Assembly (NCBI GenBank): GCA_016744275.1
Contig: JADGEP010000098.1
Coordinates: 1 to 6,231, forward strand
DNA from: Candidatus Krumholzibacteriia bacterium
GTDB lineage: Bacteria > Krumholzibacteriota > Krumholzibacteriia > LZORAL124-64-63
DNA: 6,231 nt
Direction: 5' to 3'
The notes under the pieces are model-generated. The model saw only the letters and a list, made by a program, of their open reading frames with translations. It was not told the DNA's origin and searched no databases. Of this stretch, positions 1 through 6,231 are shown one piece after another. Every line of letters begins with the position of its first letter. Position 1 is the stretch's first letter. The translations under genes were made by a program, and so were the position numbers.

Positions 1-45
1 GTATTTGGAATATCCGCTAAACACACCCTCGATGCACCTAAAATG

Positions 46-50
46 AAAGG
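46..50 (+). promoter_or_regulatory. Ribosome binding site of the sodium symporter gene
   Basis: AAAGG lies 6 bases upstream of the ATG at 57 and is the only purine-rich Shine-Dalgarno-like stretch in the 56-base leader. It supports the ATG at 57, which also gives an N-terminus that lines up with LeuT residue for residue. No convincing promoter can be called in the short leader, so the transcript may start outside the window. Confidence 0.55.
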
Positions 51-56
51 CACCCA

Positions 57-1451
57 ATGACTGAATCCCGCGGACAGTGGAGCGGCAAGTTGGGCTTTAT
101 CCTCGCCGCCACCGGCAGCGCCATCGGCCTGGGCAACCTCTGGAAGTTCCCCTACATCACCCACGAAAACAATGGCGGCGCTTTTGTGCTGGTCTATATC
201 GCCTGTATCGTTTTGGTGGGCGGTCCGATCATGATGGCCGAGATCCTCATCGGCCGCAAAACCCAACTGAGCCCCGTAGGCGCCTTTCGGGTCATGAGTC
301 TGGGCAAACCCGGTGGCAAGCTCTGGCAGGGTGTCGGTTTTCTGGGCGTCCTGGCCGGATTCACGATCCTCTCTTATTACAGTGTCGTCGCGGGCTGGAC
401 AATCCATTACACGTGGCTGGCGCTGTCGGGCCAATTGGCCGAATTGGCGACCAACCCTGAAGTTCTGGGCACCTACTTTGGCAGCGAATTCCTGGCCGAC
501 GGCACCCAACAGGTCTCCTATCACGTCTTATTCATGTGCTTGACCATTGGCGCCGTCTTTTTTGGGGTTAAAGGCGGTATTGAGCGGGTGGCCAAAGTTC
601 TCATGCCCATCCTTTTTGCCATCCTCATCGGATTGGTCATCTACAGTTCCCAAACCAGCGGGTTTGGCGAAGCGCTGCGCTTTCTCTTTCAGCCGGATTT
701 TTCGACCCTGACCAAAGGCGCCGTGCTGGAAGCCCTGGGTCACGCCTTCTTCACCTTGAGCCTGGGCATGGGCGCCATGCTCACCTACGGCAGTTACATC
801 GGCCGCGACATTTCAGTCCCGCGGGCAGCGATGCAAATTTCACTGTTGGATACGCTGATCGCCCTGATGGCCTGCGTCATCATGTTCTCGATCATCAATA
901 CTTCGGATATCGAAGTGGCCAAAAGCGCCACCATACTCTTCACCACCATTCCCACCGTGCTGATCAAGTTGCCCGGCGCCGACATATTGAACGCTGTTTT
1001 CTACCTGCTGATCGGTTTTGCCGCTCTGACCAGCACCATCAGCCTGCTGGAAGTTGTCAGCAGCTACGCCATCGACGAATTGGGCTGGTCGCGCCGCCGC
1101 GCCACCCTGACGATGGGATCGGTCATCACGGTATTTGGCGTGCTCAACGCCCTGAGTCTCGGCGGCAATGATGCCCTGACGTCCATCAACCTGATTGGGC
1201 GCGAGTCCACCGCCGGTGTCTTTGGCACCATGGATTACCTGGCCAGCAACTGGTTCCTGCCCGTAGGCGGCTTCCTGATCGCCATTTTCACCGGCTGGCT
1301 GTTGAGCCCCAAACTGACCCGCACCGAGTTGGAAGACGGGCACGGCCTGATGAAAAGCTTCACTGGTTGGTTATTCCTGATCCGTTTCCTGGCCCCGCTG
1401 GCTGTGGGTGCCATTATTGTCAGTGTGATCCTGGGCAAGGAATACCAATAG
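57..1451 (+). CDS. Sodium-dependent transporter of the neurotransmitter:sodium symporter (NSS/SNF) family
   Basis: This is an inner-membrane secondary transporter expected to couple Na+ entry to uptake of an amino acid or related solute. It has 464 residues and about 11 hydrophobic helices, the usual bacterial layout that lacks TM12. The N-terminus aligns with LeuT with no offset: R5 and W8 of the inner gate, then TM1 with G20, A22, I23 and N27 of the sodium sites, K30 in place of the outer-gate Arg, and Y107-Y108 in TM3. TM6 carries FFTLSLG (231-237), with T233 matching LeuT T254. D265 sits where LeuT has the Na1 residue N286. A322, T325 and S326 match the Na2 residues of TM8. D340 is the inner-gate partner of R5, and D393 is the outer-gate partner of K30. 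These pairings are my hand alignment from memory of LeuT. The substrate cannot be read from sequence. A histidine kinase gene follows 27 bases downstream, probably in the same transcript. Confidence 0.96.
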   Translation: MTESRGQWSGKLGFILAATGSAIGLGNLWKFPYITHENNGGAFVLVYIACIVLVGGPIMMAEILIGRKTQLSPVGAFRVMSLGKPGGKLWQGVGFLGVLAGFTILSYYSVVAGWTIHYTWLALSGQLAELATNPEVLGTYFGSEFLADGTQQVSYHVLFMCLTIGAVFFGVKGGIERVAKVLMPILFAILIGLVIYSSQTSGFGEALRFLFQPDFSTLTKGAVLEALGHAFFTLSLGMGAMLTYGSYIGRDISVPRAAMQISLLDTLIALMACVIMFSIINTSDIEVAKSATILFTTIPTVLIKLPGADILNAVFYLLIGFAALTSTISLLEVVSSYAIDELGWSRRRATLTMGSVITVFGVLNALSLGGNDALTSINLIGRESTAGVFGTMDYLASNWFLPVGGFLIAIFTGWLLSPKLTRTELEDGHGLMKSFTGWLFLIRFLAPLAVGAIIVSVILGKEYQ

Positions 1452-1478
1452 TCGACCGGCCGCCGATCGGGAGTGCAG
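1452..1478 (+). other. Short intergenic gap between transporter and kinase genes
   Basis: This 27-base gap holds the perfect 8-base palindrome CCGATCGG (1463-1470) and the kinase ribosome binding site. There is no T-tract or long stem, so no intrinsic terminator is supported. Read-through from the transporter gene into the two-component genes is therefore likely. Confidence 0.6.
1469..1473 (+). promoter_or_regulatory. Ribosome binding site that decides the kinase start
   Basis: GGGAG lies 5 bases before the ATG at 1479, a normal spacing. An in-frame GTG at 1473 would add two residues, but it overlaps this site and would leave no usable spacer. The ATG at 1479 is therefore preferred. Confidence 0.7.
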
Positions 1479-2561
1479 ATGAATGCTCGCATGGGAATAT
1501 TGTACGGAGCGCTGGTCACCCTGTTGGTGATGATGGGCGTGTGGTGGACCTATTTCCTGACCGGCGAGACCAGCGTTCAGGCTGATTTGCAAATGCAGAA
1601 AATGGCCACCGATCGCCTGCACGCCACCTTTTTGATCCAGGCCGATCCCCGCCTGATGGAAAAGCCCCACGAGTTCCTGAAGCCCTCCTTCCCCCACCTC
1701 ATTTTCACCCGCACGGCTCAGGGCCTGGACATCCAGATCGACCCGGTGGTCGTTTCCAGCATCCAGGCCGGAGCCCAAAAGAAACGGCGCATGTTTGTCT
1801 TCGAAGGAATCTTCTTCCTCTCGTTGCTGGTGGCCGGTTCGGGCATCCTGATTTATTCCTGGCGCACCGAGGTCAAATACAAACAGACGCGCACCTTGTT
1901 TCTGGCCGGCGCCACCCATGAATTCAAGACTCCCCTGGCCAGCCTGCGGCTCTACACCGAAACCATGTGCCGCGATGGCCTCAGCGATGAGGACCGCACG
2001 CGCATCCGGTTCAACATGCTCGAAGACATGGGCCGGTTGGACAACCTGGTCAACGATGTGCTGGCACTCAGTGCGGGCGATACCTTCGACGACGGACCTC
2101 TCACGCGCCTGGACCTCGCCGCCGAAACCCGGCGGGTGATCAACGAATTGAAACGATACGCGGACGAACGCGGGGCCGAGTTCATTTTGGAAGCGGACGA
2201 CGAAGCCGTCATTTTGGGCAATCAGGTCACCTTCGCCCTGGCTTTGCGGAACCTTTTGATCAATGCCGTCAAGCACAGCCCGGATGAAGTGCGCGTCGTG
2301 ATCAAAGTCCAGGCCGGACGCCGCATCCACCGGGTGCATGTGGGCGACAACGGCCCCGGCATTCCCCGCCGGTTGCAGGACAAGGTTTTTGAGTGTTTCT
2401 ATAGCGGTATTCGCGAAGGACGCAGCGGCGGGGCGGGCATCGGCCTGCATCTCGTTCGGCAGAACGTCGAGAACCTGGGTGGCCAGGTCGCTTTGGTGAG
2501 TGAAGAAGGGCAGGGCAGCACGTTTACCATCACGTTGCCCGCAGCGGGTGAGGAAGGTTAA
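1479..2561 (+). CDS. Membrane sensor histidine kinase of a two-component system, without HAMP
   Basis: This 360-residue kinase should autophosphorylate on a histidine and pass the phosphate to the regulator encoded just downstream. From the N-terminus it has TM1 (about 5-27), an extracytoplasmic segment of about 77 residues with no fold I recognise, and TM2 (about 105-129). The HisKA dimerisation helix follows, with the H-box HEFKTP and phospho-acceptor H147. The HATPase_c domain shows the N-box with N258 and N262 (NAVKH), the G1 box DNGPGIP from D290, the G2 box GGAGIGL (317-323) and the G3 box GQGSTF (344-349). Only about 15 residues separate TM2 from the H-box region, so there is no room for a HAMP linker or PAS domain. 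All catalytic boxes look intact. The kinase precedes its regulator, the reverse of the more common order. The signal it senses is unknown. Confidence 0.96.
   Translation: MNARMGILYGALVTLLVMMGVWWTYFLTGETSVQADLQMQKMATDRLHATFLIQADPRLMEKPHEFLKPSFPHLIFTRTAQGLDIQIDPVVVSSIQAGAQKKRRMFVFEGIFFLSLLVAGSGILIYSWRTEVKYKQTRTLFLAGATHEFKTPLASLRLYTETMCRDGLSDEDRTRIRFNMLEDMGRLDNLVNDVLALSAGDTFDDGPLTRLDLAAETRRVINELKRYADERGAEFILEADDEAVILGNQVTFALALRNLLINAVKHSPDEVRVVIKVQAGRRIHRVHVGDNGPGIPRRLQDKVFECFYSGIREGRSGGAGIGLHLVRQNVENLGGQVALVSEEGQGSTFTITLPAAGEEG
2551..2557 (+). promoter_or_regulatory. Strong ribosome binding site of the response regulator gene
   Basis: AGGAAGG lies inside the last codons of the kinase gene, 7 bases before the ATG at 2565. 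The kinase stop codon (2559-2561) falls between this site and the start, so ribosomes ending the kinase are well placed to re-initiate on the regulator. Confidence 0.8.
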
Positions 2562-2564
2562 GCA

Positions 2565-3272
2565 ATGAAACGCCGCATCATGGTGGTTGAGGACGATGCC
2601 CATTTGGCCGATGGCCTGCGCATCAATCTTGAGCTCGAAGGATATGACCCTGTGTTGGCCCCCAGCGCCGAAGAAGCCCTGGAGATCTGGCGCCGTGGCG
2701 GCATCGAATTGGTGCTGCTGGATGTGATGTTGCCCGGCATGGACGGCTTTCAGTTCTGCCGCCTGGTGCGCGAAGAAGGCGACCGGGTGCCCATTCTTTT
2801 TCTGACCGCCCGTTCGGCGGGACAGGACCGCATCAAAGGCCTGGATGAGGGCGGCGACGACTATATTGCCAAGCCTTTTGACCTGAATGAACTGTTGGCC
2901 CGCATCAAATCCCTCTTCAGACGTCAGGATTGGTTCCGCGGACGCGAAGCGCCCCAACTGTTGCGCATCGGCAAAGCCGAGATCAATCTGCGCGGCTATC
3001 AGGCCACCACCGCCGAGGGCCCCGTGGCTCTCAAGGAAAAAGAGGTCATGATCCTGCGCCTGCTCAGCGAACACGAGAATGAACCGGTCAGCCGCGAAAC
3101 CATCCTGGACCGGGTCTGGGGCTTTGGCGCCTACCCGACTACGCGCACCGTGGACAACTTCATTCTCTCGTTGCGCAAGCTCATCGAAAATGACCCCCGG
3201 CGGCCGCGCCACATCCTGACGGCTCACGGCGTGGGATATCGCCTGGTGATCAACCCCGACTCGGAGTCCTGA
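2565..3272 (+). CDS. OmpR/PhoB-family response regulator
   Basis: This 235-residue protein is a cytoplasmic DNA-binding regulator of the usual length for the family. The receiver domain (about 3-118) shows the acidic pocket E9, D10 and D11, the phospho-acceptor D53 in LLDVMLPGMDG, the switch T81 (FLTAR) and the conserved K103 in KPF. The C-terminal winged helix (about 130-230) carries LKEKE at the first helix, a recognition helix region around TRTVDNFI, and the wing signature HGVGYRLV near the end. The start has a strong Shine-Dalgarno site. It lies 3 bases after the kinase stop, which marks the two as a cognate pair, and its stop TGA shares its last base with the ATG of the next gene. Target promoters are unknown, and I see no clear direct-repeat operator in this window. 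Confidence 0.97.
   Translation: MKRRIMVVEDDAHLADGLRINLELEGYDPVLAPSAEEALEIWRRGGIELVLLDVMLPGMDGFQFCRLVREEGDRVPILFLTARSAGQDRIKGLDEGGDDYIAKPFDLNELLARIKSLFRRQDWFRGREAPQLLRIGKAEINLRGYQATTAEGPVALKEKEVMILRLLSEHENEPVSRETILDRVWGFGAYPTTRTVDNFILSLRKLIENDPRRPRHILTAHGVGYRLVINPDSES
3263..3266 (+). promoter_or_regulatory. Ribosome binding site of the AMP-binding gene
   Basis: GGAG lies within the final codons of the regulator gene, 5 bases before the ATG at 3272. Together with the TGATG stop/start overlap it supports translational coupling and fixes the start of the downstream gene. Confidence 0.65.
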
Positions 3273-6231
3273 TGGAGGCTTTCACCGCCCAATTTCAGGA
3301 CCTGCTGAAGCCCTGGGCAACGCCGCAATCTTTTGACCCTCAGCTGGGCACCGCTGAGGCCGCTCACCTTCTGCTTCAAAAAGCGGAAGAGTATTTGAGC
3401 GAGGGTCAAAAGAACGAGCTTCCCGCCAAAGTCTGGGCCGAATACCTCGAGTTCACCCGCCACCCGGATTTTCTGACCCGGCTGGATGGTGCCCAGGAGC
3501 GCAACCGCTGGGCCGAAACGACTTTTGCCATCATCGACAAAATCGAGTTCTCCCTTGGAGACTTGCTCGCCCAACGCACCGGCGCCCATCCCGAAAAGGT
3601 ATTGTTCCAGGAATTGAGTGAATCCGGTGGCGGCCATTGGGATTACGCCAGAATCCTCAGCCGCGTACGCTCGGTAGCGGCCCTTCTTTTGCGGGATGGC
3701 CCGGCGCCCGTCTTGCCGCCGGATGCCGACCGTGCCGCCGACAGCCCCCGCGTTGCGCTGTTGACGGGCAACGGTATCGCCTCGGCCTGCTGCGATCTGG
3801 CCTGCCTGACCCACGATATTTTTGTCACTCCCCTGAACGTTCACTTCAGCACCGAAGACCTGACCTGGATCTTCCAACGGCTGCGCATCACGGTGGCCAT
3901 TTGCGATACCCCCAACCGGCTGACCCAGTTGTTGGAAATTCGCGAACAGACCGAGCCCGGATTCGAAATCTACACGCTCAATGCCTGCGACCGGGTCGGG
4001 CGCCCGGGCATCCACCGCCTCGATGAAAAACGGGCCGACCTTGATGTGCAGGAGATCGACGCCATCATTGCCAGGCGTCTTCGCCGCACCATGCACGAGC
4101 CCGCCACGGTGATGTTCACCTCCGGCAGCACCGGCCGGCCCAAAGGTGTCACCTTCAGCCAATTCAATTTGGTCAGCAAACGCTTCGCCCGAGCCGCCGC
4201 CTTGCCCGAGGTCGGGCGCCAGGAAGTTCTGCTCTGCTACCTGCCCCTTTTCCACACTTTTGGCCGCTACCTCGAAATGTTGGGCACCATCTTTTGGGGC
4301 GGCACCTATGTTTTTGCAGGCAACCCTTCGGTCGATACTCTGCTGAACCAATTCAAACAAGTGCGCCCCACGGCTTTGATCAGCGTCCCGGTGCGCTGGG
4401 TTCAGATCAGCGAGCGGGCCCTGCAAATCGCCCGCGACAGCGAAACAGACATCTCGTTGGACGAAATATTCCGGGATCTGGTGGGCGACCGCCTCTACTG
4501 GGGCCTTTCGGCAGCCGGATACCTTGACCCCAAGGTGTTCCGCTTTTTCCACCGCCACAGCGTCAGTCTTTGCAGCGGCTTTGGCATGACCGAAGGCACC
4601 GGTGGGCTGACGATGACCCCACCCGACGACTACGTCGAAGACTCGGTGGGCATCCCTCTGCCTGGGGTAAACGTCCGGTTTGGCGACCAGAGCGAGTTGC
4701 AAATATCCGGCGTGTACATCGCCCGTTATCTGCCCGAAGAAGCGCCCGCCGGATGCCTGGCGGTCGACCAGACTCCGGTGGATGACTATTGGCTGGCTAC
4801 CGGAGATCTCTTCCGCAAGACCCAGGGCGAGCATCTGGAAATCGTGGACCGCATCAAGGACATCTACAAGAACAACCGGGGGCAAACCATTGCCCCGCGC
4901 CTGGTGGAATCGTTGTTCGACATGGTACCCGGCTTCAAACGCACCTTCCTGGCGGGAGACGGTCGCAGCTACAACACTCTGCTGATCGTGCCCGATCTTG
5001 AGGACGAAGTGTTGCATTCGCTCAAGGATGATGAGGCGCGGCGGGAGTATTTTGAACAGATCGTGACCCTGGCCAATCCAGGACTGGCTGCCTACGAGCG
5101 GGTGGTCAATTTTGCTGTCCTGGACCGCAACTTCAGCGCGGAGAAAGGCGAGCTGACCGCCAAGGGCACCTACAAGCGCAAAGCCATCACCAACAATTTT
5201 GACGAAGTCATCGCCACTCTCTACCGCAGCAATACCCGCAGCCTGCAAATCGGCGACTTCGAGGTGCGTATCCCCCGCTGGTTCTACCGTGACCTCGGCG
5301 TGCTCGACGATTCGATACTGGCCACGGAGAAGGGTCTGCAGAATAAGGAAGACGACGGCACCCTGCGCATCGGCTGGGGAAAAACCGGCCACGTGCGCAT
5401 CGGCGACCTGGAATATCAGTTGCAGGACACCGTCATCGACCTGGGCTTGATGGCGCGGCAACCCATGCTCTGGGTGGGCAACAGCGCCTTGATCAATTTC
5501 AGCCCCTGCCGCGCTGGCTGGGACACCGACCACGGCCCCTTTGGCGAACAGGTTTTTCTGCCGGACCGTTCACGCCGCCAGTATTCCGGACCACCACGCA
5601 GTGGACGCGTCGACCGGCAATTGGAAAAAGTCGATGACCTCTGCCGCCAATCGCTTTTTGGCGACGCAGCCACCGCTCAGGAGGCCATCCGCCTCTTGAA
5701 CCGAGAGCTGGAGCACGTCAGCCTGCAGCAAGGTTCGCTCATCCGGCGCCGGCTCGAAGCCCTGGCCAACCATGCCGTCAAGTCGGTGCGTTGCCGCGCC
5801 TATCAGGCCCTCGTATTGGACCAACCGGTGGCCGACTACAACCGCTACCTGCCGGCCTTCATCGAATCGGGCAAATCCTTTTTGGACAAGGAAAGCTTCG
5901 AGGCCATCGGCCGGGCCGCCATCGAACCACGCCGGCTCGAAGCCCTGCGCCAACGCCTGCACACCTACCGCACCCAGTTGCAATGGCCAACGACTGAAAA
6001 ACGGCGCCAGGTTTTTGTGGACCTGTTCCACCTGCTGGCCGATTTTGGCCGCTTTCACCCCGAGTTTTACGGGCCCATCCGCGAAGAGCTCATCAGCTGG
6101 AACCTGCAGGTTGATGACCCCCAGTTGGCGGAAGCCGCCGAGCAGGAGATGAACAAACTTTCAGCCTGGCTGGAGACCAAGCTGCAAACCGGATACATGG
6201 GCATGGAGCCCAGCGCCTGGCAGGGCAAGGT
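3272..6231 (+). CDS. Large AMP-binding (acyl-CoA-synthetase-like) protein with a long C-terminal extension; 3' end outside window
   Basis: The frame is open from the ATG at 3272 to the right edge (986 full codons plus 2 bases) with no stop, so the gene is partial. Residues 1 to about 90 are a helical leader I do not recognise. An adenylate-forming domain spans about 90-650: P-loop TSGSTGRPKG (283-292, K291), LPLFHTFG (324-331), GFGMTE (436-441), TGDL (510-513) with D512 expected to bind the AMP ribose, and DRIKD (526-530) at the hinge. These resemble the long-chain acyl-CoA synthetase (FadD/FAA1-like) branch, so the expected chemistry is ATP-dependent activation of a carboxylate to an acyl-AMP and perhaps a thioester. 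The substrate is not readable. Near the domain end, LTAKGTYKRKAI (628-639) stands where the family has its catalytic lysine, and the match is imperfect. Residues 650-986 are an extension beyond a normal synthetase. No signal peptide or membrane helix is seen, so the protein is probably cytoplasmic. It overlaps the regulator gene by one base. Confidence 0.9.
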   Translation, partial: MEAFTAQFQDLLKPWATPQSFDPQLGTAEAAHLLLQKAEEYLSEGQKNELPAKVWAEYLEFTRHPDFLTRLDGAQERNRWAETTFAIIDKIEFSLGDLLAQRTGAHPEKVLFQELSESGGGHWDYARILSRVRSVAALLLRDGPAPVLPPDADRAADSPRVALLTGNGIASACCDLACLTHDIFVTPLNVHFSTEDLTWIFQRLRITVAICDTPNRLTQLLEIREQTEPGFEIYTLNACDRVGRPGIHRLDEKRADLDVQEIDAIIARRLRRTMHEPATVMFTSGSTGRPKGVTFSQFNLVSKRFARAAALPEVGRQEVLLCYLPLFHTFGRYLEMLGTIFWGGTYVFAGNPSVDTLLNQFKQVRPTALISVPVRWVQISERALQIARDSETDISLDEIFRDLVGDRLYWGLSAAGYLDPKVFRFFHRHSVSLCSGFGMTEGTGGLTMTPPDDYVEDSVGIPLPGVNVRFGDQSELQISGVYIARYLPEEAPAGCLAVDQTPVDDYWLATGDLFRKTQGEHLEIVDRIKDIYKNNRGQTIAPRLVESLFDMVPGFKRTFLAGDGRSYNTLLIVPDLEDEVLHSLKDDEARREYFEQIVTLANPGLAAYERVVNFAVLDRNFSAEKGELTAKGTYKRKAITNNFDEVIATLYRSNTRSLQIGDFEVRIPRWFYRDLGVLDDSILATEKGLQNKEDDGTLRIGWGKTGHVRIGDLEYQLQDTVIDLGLMARQPMLWVGNSALINFSPCRAGWDTDHGPFGEQVFLPDRSRRQYSGPPRSGRVDRQLEKVDDLCRQSLFGDAATAQEAIRLLNRELEHVSLQQGSLIRRRLEALANHAVKSVRCRAYQALVLDQPVADYNRYLPAFIESGKSFLDKESFEAIGRAAIEPRRLEALRQRLHTYRTQLQWPTTEKRRQVFVDLFHLLADFGRFHPEFYGPIREELISWNLQVDDPQLAEAAEQEMNKLSAWLETKLQTGYMGMEPSAWQGK
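5219..6231 (+). other. C-terminal extension of the AMP-binding protein, unknown function (partial)
   Basis: This part of the gene at 3272 encodes residues 650-986, after the adenylating domain should have ended. It begins with a segment rich in short beta-like stretches (about 655-745), in which a short motif occurs twice: LQIGDFE (658-664) and VRIGDLE (708-714). A segment with Gly, Asp and His (around WDTDHGPFGE) follows, then a long run that looks amphipathic and helical (about 790-980), rich in Arg, Glu, Leu and Ala, possibly HEAT-like. I do not recognise a named domain. The remainder lies beyond the window, so further catalytic domains may follow. Confidence 0.6.

Noticed and set aside
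39..44. TAAAAT as a -10 promoter element before the transporter gene
   Set aside because: It would place the transcript start on top of the ribosome binding site or start codon, and no well-spaced -35 is visible. The leader is too short to judge.
1463..1470. Palindrome CCGATCGG as an operator or terminator
   Set aside because: Eight bases is short enough to occur by chance in GC-rich DNA. There is no T-tract, and it overlaps the kinase Shine-Dalgarno site.
1473..1478. GTG at 1473 as the kinase start
   Set aside because: It overlaps the GGGAG ribosome binding site and leaves no spacer, whereas the ATG at 1479 has proper spacing.
1371..3227. 618-codon open frame on the minus strand opposite the kinase and regulator
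   Set aside because: It is codon-aligned with well-supported sense genes and stays open only because TTA, CTA and TCA are avoided there. The product is low in complexity, rich in Gln, His, Asp, Ala and Gly, and has no domain I recognise.
3637..5450. Several 60-130 codon + strand frames inside the large gene
   Set aside because: They lie in other frames of a continuous coding region, have compositions typical of shifted reading (rich in Arg, Pro, Ser and Ala), and lack convincing ribosome binding sites.
3224..5533. 769-codon open frame on the minus strand opposite the AMP-binding gene
   Set aside because: It has the same codon-aligned antisense cause. The sense strand carries all the AMP-binding motifs, and the antisense product resembles no family I know.

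Overview
The window is a compact stretch of bacterial DNA, GC-rich by eye (I did not compute a figure). All recognisable genes are on the + strand and coding density is close to 100 percent. The codon use, Shine-Dalgarno sites and families fit a free-living bacterium with a Na+-coupled transport economy. Nothing in the window fixes the phylum, and I do not assign one. There is no sign of a mobile element, CRISPR array, tRNA or rRNA.

Layout: 1-56 is a short leader holding a ribosome binding site. 57-1451 encodes a complete 464-residue neurotransmitter:sodium symporter (NSS/SNF) family transporter. Its gate residues and most of its sodium-site residues match LeuT, often at the same residue numbers. 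After a 27-base gap, 1479-2561 encodes a two-TM sensor histidine kinase with no HAMP domain. Two untranslated bases and one A after its stop codon, 2565-3272 encodes an OmpR/PhoB-type response regulator. The stop codon of the regulator shares one base (TGATG) with the start of the fourth gene, 3272 to beyond 6231. That gene encodes a very large protein with an acyl-CoA-synthetase-like AMP-binding domain, followed by at least 337 residues that I cannot assign. It runs off the right edge still open after 986 codons.

How they fit together: spacings of 27, 3 and -1 bases, with no terminator in between, suggest one polycistronic unit. The kinase and regulator are almost certainly partners. The one-base overlap suggests that the large adenylating enzyme is translationally coupled to the regulator, so it may belong to the pathway the two-component system senses or controls. 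A role linking amino-acid or other solute uptake (transporter), signalling (kinase/regulator) and carboxylate activation (AMP-binding protein) is inference only.

The least ordinary item is the fourth gene. Its AMP-binding core motifs are well preserved, but the usual position of the C-terminal catalytic lysine looks altered, and it is fused to a long C-terminal extension with a short internal repeat and a helical tail.
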